From Silurus meridionalis (lineage: Eukaryota; Chordata; Actinopteri; Siluriformes; Siluridae): a DNA stretch of 64,000 bases. Position numbers and translations under genes: made by a program. The stretch is taken from the NCBI RefSeq assembly GCF_014805685.1, contig NC_060887.1, forward strand, positions 28,799,963-28,863,962. The letters run 5' to 3'. How positions within the stretch are numbered: position 1 is the first letter of the stretch; every line of letters begins with the position of its first letter. This document shows, piece by piece, positions 51,378-64,000 of this stretch. Below the pieces are notes generated by a model that worked only from the letters and a program-made list of their open reading frames with translations, had not been told where the DNA came from and searched no databases.

Positions 51378-51675
51378 GTAGGTCCTGCTGCTGCTTCTCA
51401 ATCACGCCATGGCGCTTCCAGACCCGTGCGTGGGTTTTTTTGTTGTTGTTGATGTTGTTTTATTGAGGTTGGGATACTCTACAGAAGGTTTGGCGTTGTG
51501 CTCTGAACATGGTTTTCGCAAAACGTGAACTTTTTTTTGACGAGCCGGATAAGGCGATGTCCTGCTGCACATTCCTGTATGCGCTGTGCAACTTCAACCA
51601 AACTTCTCACGAGCGCTCAGCTGCGGCTCGGGTGCTCGCGCAGTGGACGCGTTCTCTCGGATTGGGCTTGTCGGG

Positions 51676-51678
<3 letters not shown>

Positions 51679-51711
<33 letters not shown>
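51679..51711. repeat. (GT)n microsatellite
   Basis: About 16 GT units lie just inside ptprm intron 1. Confidence 0.95.
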
Positions 51712-52208
51712 ATGAGTGAGTGAATGAGTGGATTTACCGTTGCGCAAACTTTGAGTTGGAGCTGCACCATCTCGAACTTCTTGGCTCGTTTGCGTCCACT
51801 GCAAAAGAAGCAAATCAAGCATTCATTTGTGCAGTATCACATGTACGAGTGAACACTGTAGGTGTCCAAACGTGTGTGTTTGTGTATTTTTTTATTTTTA
51901 GGAGAAAGAGGGTTGATGAATCATAATATTTTGCCAATACTCCCAAAACATCAACAGCAAATGTTTATAAACCTTTAGAGCTTCTGACTTGAATGACTTT
52001 CATTTTCCCATATTTTGGGATTGGGAATGTTTGCACAGGATATCAGAGGAATTGCTATAAGGTGCACCGGGAAAAACCCATTAAAGACTTTTTCCTTATT
52101 TTTTTGCTCTGATTAGACAAACTTTTCTATTTCTGTAAATATTCAACAAAACTTTTCCCCCTATGCATTCAAGTGGCCAGCATAAAGGAGTGGATAATCC
52201 GGGTCTGA

Positions 52209-52210
52209 GT

Positions 52211-52246
<36 letters not shown>
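52209..52246. repeat. (CA)n microsatellite
   Basis: About 18 CA units. Confidence 0.95.
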
Positions 52247-52496
52247 CTCGCAGGCTGTTTGTTTGAACTGCTCTAACCGGCTAGAAGTCTAATCTTATCA
52301 AAGCAAGCCGTTACTTTTTATAGACACTGATCATCCCTCTAGCGTTAGACTCCAGTTACATGCTGCCTGAACCTACAAGCACGAGCTACACTTTCCTCTG
52401 CATAACTTACAGAAGCAAAAAACAAACAAAAACAAAAAGATCATTCAACATAGTGAATAATCCATTGAAAGCCTGCTTGAACTTCTCTGTGTCCCT

Positions 52497-52972
52497 GTCG
52501 ATATTCTTTTATACCCATTCTCTTCCCTTCTTCTTTTCCATTCTCTTCACTTTTTTCCATTCTCTTCCTTTTTCCATTCTCTTCCTTTTTCCATTCTCTT
52601 CCTTTTTCTTTTCCATTCTCTTCCTTTTTCTTTTCCATACTCTTCCCTTTTCCCCGTTCTCTTCCCTTCTTGTTTTTCCATTCTCTTCCTTTTTCTTTTC
52701 ATTTTTCCCTTTTCTTTTCCATTCTCTTCCTTTTTTGTTCTCTTGCCTTTTCTTTTGAATTCTCTTCCTTTTTCTTTACCATTCTCTTCCTTTTTGTTTT
52801 TTCATTCTCTTCCTTTTTCTTTTCCATTCTCTTCCCTTCTTGTTTTTTTCATTCTCTTCCCTTTTTCTTTTCCATTCTCTTCCCTTTTTTCCCCATTCTC
52901 TTCCCTTTTTCTTTTCCATTCCATTCTCTTCCCTTTTTTGTTTCTTTTCCATTCTCTTCCATTCTTGTTTTC
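52497..52972. repeat. polypyrimidine minisatellite (CTTTTCCATTCTCTTCC-type)
   Basis: Nearly 480 bp is almost purely C/T on the plus strand, built from about 20 degenerate units with the core TTTTCCATTCTCTTCCTTTT. Adjacent units vary in T-run length and occasionally carry GTTTTT. The strand asymmetry keeps several frames open on both strands (Phe/Ser/Leu-rich or Lys/Glu/Arg-rich); I do not call these genes. Confidence 0.92.
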
Positions 52973-55900
52973 CTGGCACATGCGTTGCATTTGCTTTCAG
53001 GACAGAATGCACAAGCTTGAATAAACTGACTTTTTGCTCTGTTCTCTTGCCCTCGCTCAGTGTGCTTGTCATTACTTTCGGAAAATGTGTGTGATCTCCA
53101 AACCTCTTGCTGTTTATTCTGCTGGGTGTAAATTGTAAATAAAGAATTATAAAAAAAATACCTCTAAGGAAAACAACTCTTTTAGGGAGTTCGTCTGACA
53201 GCCATTACTCCTGTATTTTTGTTTATTTTTTTACTACCATTGTATTATAGGCAAATATATCTATACTTTTTGGTCACAAAGCCAGTATTTGTGGTAATGT
53301 TCTATTCTTTTGTGTTTGCATGATTTTTTCTTCCCCACATGGCGCACAGCTGGCACGGGCACCGCGTGTTTTGTAGTTTTCACAGTGTCCTGATGGGGGC
53401 AGCATCGCACACGCGGACCTCCAGCAGCTCATACCGTTACTTCCAACGTAGATGATATAATAATGTGTTTCACACCATACACTGCAAGTTCCCAGCTCTG
53501 GATCTGCACTATCCTCTGTCATTACACACATATTAGTATTATTTTTTCTCTACCACACACTTGAGTTCAGCAAAGACTGTTAATTATGCTTTTAGTCCTG
53601 ATTTGTTGAATCAGGTGTGTTAGATGAGTCCTTAAGGGATACTTTAGGAACAGGTTTTGGATCCTATCCTGGATCAAGTGTGAGTCATTTGTGATTTTCT
53701 GGCTTTGAAGAACTGATATGCTTGGAACAGCACAGTCCTTTTTTTTTTTTTTTTTTTAATAAAGATAAGCACAATTTTGCAAACTTTTTATAACATATGT
53801 ACTATTTTTAGTACACCAAAATATATATTTTTTTATATACTGCACACATCATATTTATTATAAATATATGGACTCGATGTTTTTTGTTTATAAAGAAAAT
53901 CTTTATTTTTCTACTTTCAGTTTTTACTGTCAGTTTCTAATGCATTTATATCATGTCATATCATATCATGTCATATTATATCATATACTTGTGCCCTAAT
54001 GCACCCTATTGCACCGGCAGTATTATTTTTGCTTATTTCAATTTGGCCAGTGACGTGAAAGGATATCCTGTCTGAATCTCCCAGCTGGGTCATGTTTTAC
54101 ATTCTCTTCCGTGGATTTATTTGCACACCCGCTTTTTTTCGGCATTGTGTTTGAGTCCCATTGTTTCTGTAAGCTCTGCTGCTGGTGTATTCACTCGCAT
54201 GACCACCACAAAAAGATCCGACTGATCACAGTATATTTATAGTATAGTTATATACTTTACAAGCGGGTACTAGAAGGGTTGTAATTTTTTTCACCCTATT
54301 AAGTGCCCTTTTTTATTACAAGCGCTTTGTATTGTAAGCAAGTCAGCTATTTGCGAGATATTTCACTATTGTATGTAAACATGGCCAATTGATGTTCCTA
54401 ATTTTTATAAAAATTGAATGCAAACGAGGAAAATGATTCAGATCTGCATACAGCACTTACACAGCAATAGTGGGTATTGTGTTTTTTAAAATAAACTTTC
54501 GATATAATACAATTTTTTGGACATTTTTTTTGACCTGTTGAAAACATTGATAAGCTTGTGTGACTGAACCTCCGTCTTGTATGTCCTAAACTTTAAATGA
54601 TATTTGAGTATTTCTGCAGTGTTAGGTGATCAGTCAGGTTTATGTGTAATCACAGCGGTTTAGTGTCTAAGAAACGACAGTCTCAGACCAGCTGTCAGCA
54701 TGCTTTAATTGTACCATATAATGTTCGCAGTTGATCTTTTCGAGTCAATGGAGAATGAAATTGGATCCCCCTTATACACGAGTCAGCCAGATTATAACAG
54801 CCAGGGTAATAACAGTGTTAAAATGTAGCATTAACTCAGAATATTAATATCGAGTCCCTTTCTCATTTAAGACTTGCCTCATTTAGTGTTCACAGATACT
54901 CTTCCTGTGCTGGGTATCTGGCGTGGAAATGACCTCCCATTTGTCACAGGTCTGCTATGTGCATTTTTAGCATCCTGTTACAGAATTCCAATGGTCTGGT
55001 ATTTGTAGTGGCTGAGCTCTGTAAACACCTCGCACTGGATGTGTGACCCTGCTCTTGTCCGAGGTCAAGCCCATCCCCCAAAACACACACACAAACACAC
55101 ACATACACACTTGCCTCAAATGCTTTCATAAGCAAACACGCATACATTTTTGCATGTTTTCTTGTTCTTTCGATCTGTTTTTCACATGCAAATTCAGACA
55201 CTTAATGCCTCAGCATACTTAATGCAGGGATGACATTCATGAGAACTGCATGTAGACGAAAGTTCCTTGGCGAGCTTTCAAGGTTGCATAGGCTATTCTC
55301 TGTAGTTTCACATTGGCTGTCGTGCAACCAGTGTTCCTGTACTGCAGGAGGCCCTATTCAAATTTAATAACAATTACCACAACTACGGCAAAAATCTTGC
55401 CTGCTGCAAAGTACCAGCAGAATCAACTATGCCGAGTTGTAAGTACACAAATAATGACATGCAAAGAAAAGGAAGCTTATGCTATTTGATACTTGAAATT
55501 TAACGGTTCAGGCACTTCTTGTTTGTAATGACCAATCACAGGCTTGATTATGTAGCGTGTTTGCTCGCTTATCTGCCATGTGCATGACATTTGTTTTTAC
55601 TGCAATTATGTTTTAGTGTTTGCTGGAGCCGCTGATCATTCCCCGTTGCGTGACTTACGCCCAGGTCTTTATACATTTCAATATACACATACACGTTACA
55701 CATATAAATTTCACTTTTTTATTCTTCATATTCTGAGAAAACAAACATACACGGATATACCCTGCCATCTTTAATGCCTATTTAACAGCTTTCCTTTGTA
55801 GTCATTAAAGTCCTAGGATCGTATTGCCCCAGAATTGTCGGTTATAGTGGCAATTCCCATTTTCCCATCAGCACTGTGACTTTGTAAAAGATGCTGAGCA

Positions 55901-58104
55901 AACATGGCCACACTAATTAAAGTGGGTCTCGTCCTCAAGTGGGCCAAAAAAACGAACATAAAAGCTAATGGATCAGCTGCTCACCCTATCAGAGGCCTGC
56001 TGAGGAGTGCAGGGTGGACAGGTGGTCTGTTAGTGCCACACACGATACCATCGCGCCCCATAAATGCTTGCAAATAAACCAACACAGAGGCGATTAAGCA
56101 GCCATAACAGGATCGCAGTGATGATGCTGTTGAGCTGTTTACAAGAGTGAGAATCCTTTGTAGGTGACTGTGTCAAACCAAGTGTGCTGGAAAACACAGC
56201 TAATTAATCCACAACGGGCCGGCGCTGACCCAATTTCCGAGGTGGTTTTATTAGCTGTTCAAATTGCCTGGGTTATCGGCGTTTGTGTGGTGATACTGAC
56301 ATCTTGCTTTCGCTGAGGTAGAACAAGGTGACATGCTGGGCAGGTGGCTGCTTTTCTCTGTCTCTCCTCCCCGAACATCACCACAGGCAGATATCTCTAT
56401 TACTCACTATGTCTCTCCACTGAGTCATTAGCAGCTTGGAGGCCTGGTTTAGCTCTACCACAGCGCTGTCTTAGTGTTTGTCCAACCTAATTGTGACCAG
56501 ACCCATTGTTTTACAAAAAGGAAGCTGTAAAAAAAAGAGGCCCCGGCTAGCGCACGTAGGCACAGGTTTTAGACAGGAAATTGGCCTAACTCGGCACGGC
56601 GAGCTTGCTCGTTTCAAAGGCGAAATGACACAGGGTAGGAACAATAGTTGTCTCTGTCTGGCCAGCCTGTAGCTGCCTGGGAGGTGCCATAAATTCAGTC
56701 TTGTGAGATTTTTTCTCTTGCATATCCAGTGACATTTTTAATTGTTGCCAAGCATCAGTGGCGAGTATTAATCCCTGAGATTTATTTACATCCGCTAAAT
56801 CGAGGAGGTGTAAATATTTGCTCAGAATGCAAAGACCATGCAGGGGCAAATTGTTTTTTTAATGATGTTCTAATTATTTCCTCATGCATTTTCATCATGC
56901 TTGTGGTATTTTGTGGCAGATTAAGTTGAGGGGACCTTTTCTGAGGGTTTCTTTATTAGTCGTTTTAATTGGAGACAGTAGAAGAGAGAGCAGCGAGGAC
57001 TTCAGCATGGTCTTTGTCCAAGAACGTGATTAACTGCTTTATATTTGCACATGAAAATTACAATTTTCTGCTGCCAATCAAAATTTGCACTACTCTATTA
57101 ATTAATTTGTCTGTCTTTTACATTTTTGACCCATCCATCAATAAGAGACATCATATGTTAGAAGCAAACAGTTTCCCTTTATATTCTTCATGTATCTTCT
57201 CTGCATTTAGTACGGACGTAATCTAATGACTAACTTTTAATGCTCCAGGAATCCTGGTGCACTATTTTTTTTAACCAAATTTAAACGATTTTATTATGAC
57301 CCTGACAGGTCATTTATTATTTAAGGATGAATAAATTAGCACTACATTTGTGTCAGTGAATGTGGCATTTACTCCTCCCCCAGTGCTCCTCAAATGAAAG
57401 TACAGCTCTCCTGCTATTTTCACCCCCCAACAAAAAGTAAAATTTTTTTAGAAAAATTCATTTTTATTCATTCCAATGAATGTTTTTAGATTCTGTTAAA
57501 TCTCTAGAAAAAGCATACAAAGTCCAACAACTCTGAAGAACATTATTATATATTCCTTCAGCAGTGATGGCGAAGCTGTCTGCTCTCTGGAGGTGACACC
57601 AGGAGAAAGTGCTTGTGCTCTTACAATCCCGATGTCCCGCTGAAAAGGCAGCCACATTCAAAAAGGAGGCCTTTTCAAATCAGATAAGGGCTCATTTGGT
57701 TTTGGAGCCTCCTGCTGCTCCAGGAATAACCTCCTCATTTGGGATTCACTGATAAGAATATTCTGGGCTGACGCTGATAATCACAGTTTCTCTATCTGTG
57801 TCTGCGAAATGTGCTGCAGCTTAACTCTGCTTTAGATTTATTGCATTTAAGCATAGCAAAGAAGATCACATTACATCAGCATCACCAGAGAGAACAAGTC
57901 TCTCTGCTGTTCGCTCCAAATCTGATGCTGATACAGTACTAATTTTACTCATGATCTGAACAGAAGCAACAAACAATGTTCCAAACTCTTGGTGCATGAT
58001 GGAAGATATTTAGATAAGTTTTGTTCAAATAGTAAAATCCACTACAATGGTTCTGTAAAAATTGCTGGGAGAAATTGTTTTCTTATAGTATATAAAACCA
58101 TGTA

Positions 58105-58585
58105 TGGACTATATGGACAAAAGTATTGAGACACCTGACCTTTCCAGCCATATGTGGTTCTTTTCCAAACAGTTACCACAAAGCTGGAGGCACACAACTG
58201 TATAGGATGTCTTTGGATGTGGTGTATTAAAATATTTTATTCACTCAAACCAAACTTGTCTCACCATCGCAATTTGTAGAGGAAGATCTTGAGTGTCCTG
58301 CTATAGTGCTCTGATCTCAACCCTACGCATTTGGGATAAATTGTAACAGTGTCTACGCCCCAGACCTCCTCACCCTACATCAGTCCCTGACTTTACTAAC
58401 ACCCTTGTGGCTGATGAACACAAATGTCCACAAGCACACTTCAAAATCTAGTGGAACATCTTCTCAGAAGAGTGGAGGATATTATAAGAGCAAATTGGGA
58501 CTAAATGTGAAATGCAATGCTTAAAAAGCACATACCATGCTTATGACCAGGTGTCTGCACACTTTTAGCAAATATAGTGTATAGT
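58105..58585 (+). mobile_element. Tc1/mariner-like element relic with transposase traces
   Basis: The left terminus is ACTATATGGACAAAAGTATT, GAGACACCTGACC and the right terminus is CTTTTAGCAAATATAGTGTA. Inside, GATCTCAACCCTACGCATTT, GGGATAAATTG corresponds to the DLNP(IE)LWDEL region of a Tc1 transposase, and TTCTCAGAAGAGTGGAGG to the C-terminus. There are many stops. Confidence 0.72.
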
Positions 58586-58789
58586 AAGCGTCTGAAATAA
58601 CAGCAGGGATTTGTGTTACCGCACGGCAGCTGATGCGCTTGCACCAGGAAGGCCCAGGCACTGAAGCTACAGTGTGGCTAATTACTTACTCTGATCTGTA
58701 GAAGCGTAAATAACAACACCATCCAACAGTTAAATTACTCCATTTAACCACTCCAGGGTTGCTCCATCTGCCTTTAACAAGTACACACT

Positions 58790-58930
58790 CACTCACTTGA
58801 ATTAACTGCCTTACCCTGGTCAGAGTACCAGTGAGACCTCAGTCTATCATAAGGCACCACACCCACCTATTCATGGTTTAGTGTAACCAGTCCAAAAACA
58901 GTGCCCACTACACCACTATGGTGCCATATA
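58790..58930 (-). mobile_element. SINE family C fragment, reverse orientation
   Basis: TACCCTGGTCAGAGTACCAG, TGAGACCTCAGTCTATCATA and AGGCACCACACCCACCTATT are the complement of the family C 3' half. Confidence 0.5.
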
Positions 58931-59452
58931 AATGCCTTTACTATTATACCTGGTTCATTACACTTTTTATTTTTCAAAGAAATTGTCTGTGAAGTGCTGC
59001 ATTATTATTCTTTTTTTGTTGTTGCTAATGTTGCAGTATTTGAAAGATAATCCCAAATTTTTCCAATTTGGTAGATTTTTGGGAGGTCTGGGGAATGCAA
59101 ATTGAATCCAGTAGGATGTTTCTAATGTCATCCAGCGATTTAGCTGTTTTTAATGGCCGGTCTAATTACATTGCTTTGCTTATTTGGAGTTATTAATTTT
59201 TAACAGTGCAGCAGCTGCCAGCCTACTTGGCAAAAAGTGTCAGAATGCTTTGTGATTATAGACATAAAAGTGGAGGCCGAAAGCAAAAAACAAAGAAAGT
59301 GAAAGAATTGGACTGGGCAAACCTCCCACGTTTAGATAAATGGATATCAAATGAGTGTGTAACCTAACTGGCTTTGCTTTGAACTAGAGCAGCAGGGCCA
59401 AAATGCAGTGCAGTCGGTGCAAGTGACATTATTGTTGTATATATGTATATTG

Positions 59453-59456
<4 letters not shown>

Positions 59457-59517
<61 letters not shown>

Positions 59518-59543
59518 CGAGAGAGAGAGAGAGAGAGAGAGAT
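59457..59543. repeat. composite (GT)n(GA)n microsatellite
   Basis: About 22 GT units run directly into an imperfect GA run of similar length. Confidence 0.95.
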
Positions 59544-60471
59544 AGATTGACTTATTGCTTAGTAGCCTTGCTTGTTTTCCTGCTTTGCTGCTGGCTATAG
59601 CAGGGCTACCAGGTTACTGACTGAATGTGAAATATTAATAGTGTACATAAATAGAGTATTTACATGGAAATCCTTTATATGGAAATGCAAAGCCAGTAGG
59701 ACCTGAATGCAATGCTCAAACAGGGGAAACTGGATATTAGTATTGCAATTGCCAATGTAGTACTAACATTTATTTAACAGTATACTTTGCAGACCTCATC
59801 TCACAAGAACCTTGTGAACCCTTCAGCTGAAAAAAATGGTTCAGTGGTTCAGTCTGCTTCTGTTCTCTGTCTTCCTTAATTATTATAAAAAGTCCCTATA
59901 TATAGATAATGAAAACAGTGGCGGGGTCCTAACTGGTTCTGGGCTACTATGAAAAAAACCCCAAACATGAGCTTGCTGTGAGATACAGGTTATTTTTGGA
60001 AAACGGATTCACTTTAAACTTGTTTAGCTGAGGTCAGTGTCTTTGCGCTCATTCATTAATATGAAAAGTAATTGAAAGCACCATAACATAATGCAGAATG
60101 TTATTAGTTTGGTTCTTTGACCCTTTTAAAATAAAAAAGGTGATCCATATATGCCATTAATGCTGGTGTTTTCTGTAGAGCAGAGCAAGAGAGAAAAAAA
60201 GTTAGAGTAATAAACATGACATATTATTACCATGTCATTTCAACAATCATTTTTTTGTGCTTTTGGATGTTGTGCCCAAGGGACCATTATTCATGTCTGG
60301 AGTAGATTTAATAACTGCAGAATAAGTAAGTCAGTAGTGTTGTAAAGATCTCTCAAATTCTAAAAATAACCAGTTAAATTAAAATGATTTAAAATGTTTA
60401 ATTGGATGTTACAGTTCTTAATTAGCATCATATTTTCCATTATTCCAGTTCTCAGAGTTGACTTGATCTGA

Positions 60472-60498
60472 GACACACACACACACACACACACACAC
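60472..60498. repeat. (CA)n microsatellite
   Basis: About 13 CA units. A short ATTC-type tetranucleotide run lies 200 bp further on (about 60675-60712). Confidence 0.9.
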
Positions 60499-61374
60499 GC
60501 AAGGTGTGGCACACATGCGAAATTTTGTTTGCATTTCAGCCATGATGTTGACGTTTTTGACGCAGCTCAAGTTCCTGAAAGGGAACAGTAGCTTACCAGG
60601 CAGAGGTTAGTGCTTCTGTCACTATGAGAAATGTGGTTAACTCATGTTGCTTCAGTAAATATTCATCAATTCATGCATTCATTCATTCATTCATACAATC
60701 ATTCATTCATATTTATTCGTCATTCTGAGAATCTATTTAATCTGACCTCTGTCAGGAAGTTCTCGCTGGACAGGATATGTCAACATAAGGATTTAACAGA
60801 AGAATTATTTATCTAGTTTAGTCTATCTAGTCTATTATTTTATTTAGTTATCATTTAATACTTTTGTGCCACTATGCCAGGTGTAGCATGTAGGCTGTGT
60901 ATCTGTGGTGTTACACGTGTCTGTTTTTGGATTAGATTTTGGGTCACCACTCTGCAACTGGAGGATTTATGGATGTATTAAATATCTTGGGGCTTGGCCA
61001 GCTCCTCTTTGCACCCCATATTTCATCCGTGTTTGATTGATGAAGTCCTGCATGTATGTCATTTGTATAAATGAGAGAGAGGATCAGAGATGGCTAGAGA
61101 TGGGGGAGGGGTGGAGCTGTTTGCAAGAAACACAGGAAGAGTCCCGAGTGGCATGAATAAAGTTAAGTGAGGTTAAGAACACTTAAAATTAGAGCAGATG
61201 ACCATTTTAGGAGCTAACCTTGTTATCAGGAGAGGTTTTAAAGAAAACAGGACAAGCAGCTTGACATTGGTGCCTTTGTAAGACAATTAAACTACGCATT
61301 ACATGTCAGACATCAGAATAATACTGAAATTAAAATTTACATATATATATAATATCGGAATATATACTTGGGTG

Positions 61375-61590
61375 AAAATGACTGTGTGGAGGTGCATCAG
61401 GTAGTTCTAGGTTTGATCCAGAGTGTTGGATGTTCTCCCTGTGTCTTTCAGCGAACTTCTCTGGGTTCTCTTGTTTCCTCTCAAAAATATGCCAGTAGGT
61501 GGATTGGCCAAAAGCGTGAGCCATTTAGATTGTCCAAAGTTGTAAATGTACATCCTATACAGGGTGTATTCCTGCCTCAAAACCAGTAGA
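61375..61590 (+). mobile_element. SINE family C copy
   Basis: GGTAGTTCTAGGTTTGATCC, GGATGTTCTCCCTGTGTCTT, ATGCCAGTAGGTGGATTGGC and TACAGGGTGTATTCCTGCCT follow the family C order. Confidence 0.6.
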
Positions 61591-62401
61591 TTCACAGATT
61601 TGTAGTTTAAACTTGGCAGTTGGTTTCATTTCCTTATGCAGTGCGACTAAACATTGAATAATTTAATCAAAAGATAATACTTCTGGGCCTGAGAGAACAG
61701 AACTTTTTGGTCAGCTTGCACCAAGGTTAGTATGAATGCTTTAAGAGAGTGGAATGGCGACACCTTTCCACAGCCAACTAGACCTTGCATTAGTGCTGCT
61801 TGAACACTGTTATTATGGAGTGCTTTCCCATGGGTTGGAGGGTTATTCTGAAGAGGACTGCTGTGGTAAACAGACTAACAGGATCACTAATACCATAGCT
61901 CACTCCAAGCATTTCAGAAGAGTTTCAGCAGAAAGTCAATACTGATATAAACCCTCCAAGACGATAAATGAGACAAATCTCCAGTGGCAAATGCTAGTTC
62001 ATGCCAAATCCCTTCTCTGTTTAGATAATTGAAAAAGGAAGTCTGTATGTGTTGTGTGTGACTTGGCTTCTGTTTCTTCAAGTTCTCATTCCAATTATTT
62101 AAATCTCTGAAGAGAGGACAGATAGTGAAATTTGCCTCACTATGACCGCCGAGTCTGAAGGATTTGTTTGCTCATCTGTTCATCTGTAGAGTAGCATTAG
62201 CGATAAAACGCTAGAACTCTGTGGCAGACTGGTGACTACGGCATAGTGAGTGCTTTTAGAAGTGGCTAAGGTTGTTTTGTAGTGGTTTTGGTTGACTGTT
62301 AGCTGTTAGGGATTTTTTCTAGCCTGCATACTCACACAGACAGGAAGACAGTTTGGTAAAGGCTTGTCTAGAAATTCCGATGTAAGAATATAAGGCAAAG
62401 T

Positions 62402-62406
<5 letters not shown>

Positions 62407-62436
<30 letters not shown>
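62407..62436. repeat. (GA)n microsatellite
   Basis: About 15 GA units in ptprm intron 1. Confidence 0.93.
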
Positions 62437-62439
<3 letters not shown>

Positions 62440-64000
62440 AGTGGGGACAATTTGACAGGCATTGGGAGAGACATACAGGGAGGTGAAATGACATGCCACA
62501 TACATGCTCTTGGAGTCACTGGGCCACTGGCTTATCCAGGGGCACTACATTAACAAGGACAGGCCCAGGAGCAGCCTTCCAGGATTTCATCCCGTTACCG
62601 ACATAGCTTTTAGAGCGGACATCTATTCTATACAGTACGTATATGGGCTGCCATATTGAAAAATTACTCACATATATTTGAAGAAAATGTTGTTTCTGAC
62701 ATGGGTAAAGCAGGAGTTATGCCACATTTGGCATGGGTTTTAAACTACGTGTTACAAAGCACTTATACACTAGACAGATCTATTTATACCTGCCTTGAGG
62801 TTGTGGATGTACTGACTGAAATAAGTGATGATACTGATATAAGCTACTTTTTAAGCCATATACTACATTATTACTCTAAACAGCTTGTACATCACTTGTA
62901 GTAAACTTACCTGAAACAAGAACTCTTATAATATGTTGTGATACTAATTAGTACTATATTTATACAAGTATGAGACAGTGCTCAAACATTTTCATTTGAA
63001 ATAGCAGTTGTGTGATTGTGAATTCTGTGATCAGTGTACAAGAATGATGCAACACATTATATACGCAAAGCAATATGGCTTTAATAGCAGCACGCTGATG
63101 ATGCACAGATGTTTGAAGAGAAAACAACTGAAAGGTTCTGTGTGGTAAATTGACTATATGGGTCAAAATGATTATAATCACAAACTGAATTGGCTTGACA
63201 AGACAGGGAAAAGATGCTCTTTTGTGCATTTTTTGTTGTTGTGTTTTTTGTTTTTTTGTTTTTTTTAATATGCCATTATATAAGCTTAGAATATAATACT
63301 AGAAATAAGGTCTGCGGAAACCTGACTGTCGAATAGAGAAACCACATTTCACATGGCAATGGGAGTAACGATAAAATGTTGGATTAAAGGCCAACATTAA
63401 TCAGGGCTTAAGCCCGTCACCGCATTTTTATCAACATCTCTTTATGCAGTGATCTGAGACATCTTAAAACATGAAGAGGAGATTAAATGATCCTATAAAT
63501 CCCAAGAGTGTAAATCTGTCATCGTTTAATCCTGATCAGCTATAGTAAGTTTTATAAGCTAAACTTTGTAATGTAGTTTGGATACTCTGCTGTGTGAAAT
63601 CTAATTGCTGAGAGAATTGCAGCCTTGCCCTTACCTTTTGTGTAAATGTGGTCTCATTGCAGGCAAGTAATTAAGGCATGTATTTATCACTAATTTTTCT
63701 CAAGTAAGTGATGGATTAAATCGGAGAGCTTTGGCTTGTTGTTAGATTTTGATGTATCACTTTCAAGCACGAACGGTCCCCGGGTTTCCACAGAGGGTTT
63801 ACTTCGCTGAGCTGAATAGACTTCTCTTTCACGGCTAATAGGACTTTAGCAGCTGACTACAGCCATCCAGTTTTTTTTATATCCCCTGTTTAGTCACTGT
63901 AGGAGAAGCAATATCAAACAGCAGGGTTGACCATTCTGCCTGCTTATAGGGAGCATGCATTGTACAAGCTCACATACACATTCATAGCTTATTAGGAAAA

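Larger units (their letters stand above)
51378..64000 (+). other. ptprm: ptprm intron 1 (partial)
   Basis: No second coding exon was found to the right edge. A very long first intron is a known feature of this gene in mammals. The interval holds microsatellites, a polypyrimidine minisatellite, a Tc1 relic and SINE fragments, listed separately. Large low-repeat stretches (about 55340-57240, 57640-57860, 59030-59320, 63340-63880) could be conserved regulatory DNA, but conservation cannot be seen from one sequence. Confidence 0.65.

Noticed and set aside
52360..53094. Phe/Ser/Leu-rich plus-strand and Lys/Glu/Arg-rich minus-strand frames
   Set aside because: They are translations of the polypyrimidine minisatellite in an intron.

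Overview
This window is nuclear DNA from a teleost fish. Three spliced or intronless vertebrate genes can be recognised. They sit in about 64 kb that is dense in fish-type transposons, SINEs and microsatellites. The SINE, DIRS and Tc1 types would fit an otophysan such as a catfish, but that is recollection and not proof.

Gene layout. On the minus strand at the left are the first three coding exons of lama1 (laminin subunit alpha-1): exon 1 at 5944-6004, exon 2 at 2913-3083 and exon 3 at 2449-2561. The rest of the gene runs off the left edge. On the plus strand at 36039-36916 is the intronless lrrc30 gene, with eight 23-residue leucine-rich repeats. One base appears to be missing near 36791, which truncates its C-terminus. 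On the plus strand at 51311-51377 is a signal-peptide exon that fits exon 1 of ptprm (receptor-type tyrosine phosphatase mu). It has a CpG-rich upstream region with a perfect CRE, and an intron that fills the rest of the window. The order and orientation lama1(-), lrrc30(+), ptprm(+) match human 18p11. The three genes are neighbours by ancient linkage and are not known to share a pathway: a basement-membrane laminin, an uncharacterised LRR protein and an adhesion phosphatase.

Region by region. 1-6.4 kb: lama1 5' end. 6.4-11.1 kb: a 2.6-kb minisatellite of about 78-bp units, a 5'-truncated L2-like LINE, and a second related minisatellite. 11.3-18 kb: microsatellites, SINEs, a hAT-like element, a Tc1 relic and a LINE fragment. 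18-21.7 kb: a 1.39-kb tandem duplication that cuts into a Tc1 element. 22.3-25.5 kb: a near-full-length RTE-type LINE with a 17-bp target-site duplication. 25.9 kb: an 80-unit TA tract. 27.3-30.3 kb: a DIRS remnant abutting a gypsy remnant whose integrase lies upstream of its reverse transcriptase. 31.2-34.8 kb: a hAT element with a Tc1 nested in it, followed by a second (about 1.03-kb) tandem duplication. 36-36.9 kb: lrrc30. 38-49 kb: SINEs and Tc1 relics. 50.5-64 kb: ptprm promoter, exon 1 and intron 1.

I found no dedicated novel gene system. The most interesting observations are: (1) a SINE at 48.27-48.51 kb that looks like a tRNA head fused to an internally deleted copy of the RTE-type LINE present at 22-25 kb; (2) two tandem duplications, each with one breakpoint inside a Tc1 element and microhomology at the junction; (3) the higher-order minisatellite; and (4) the probable lrrc30 frameshift.
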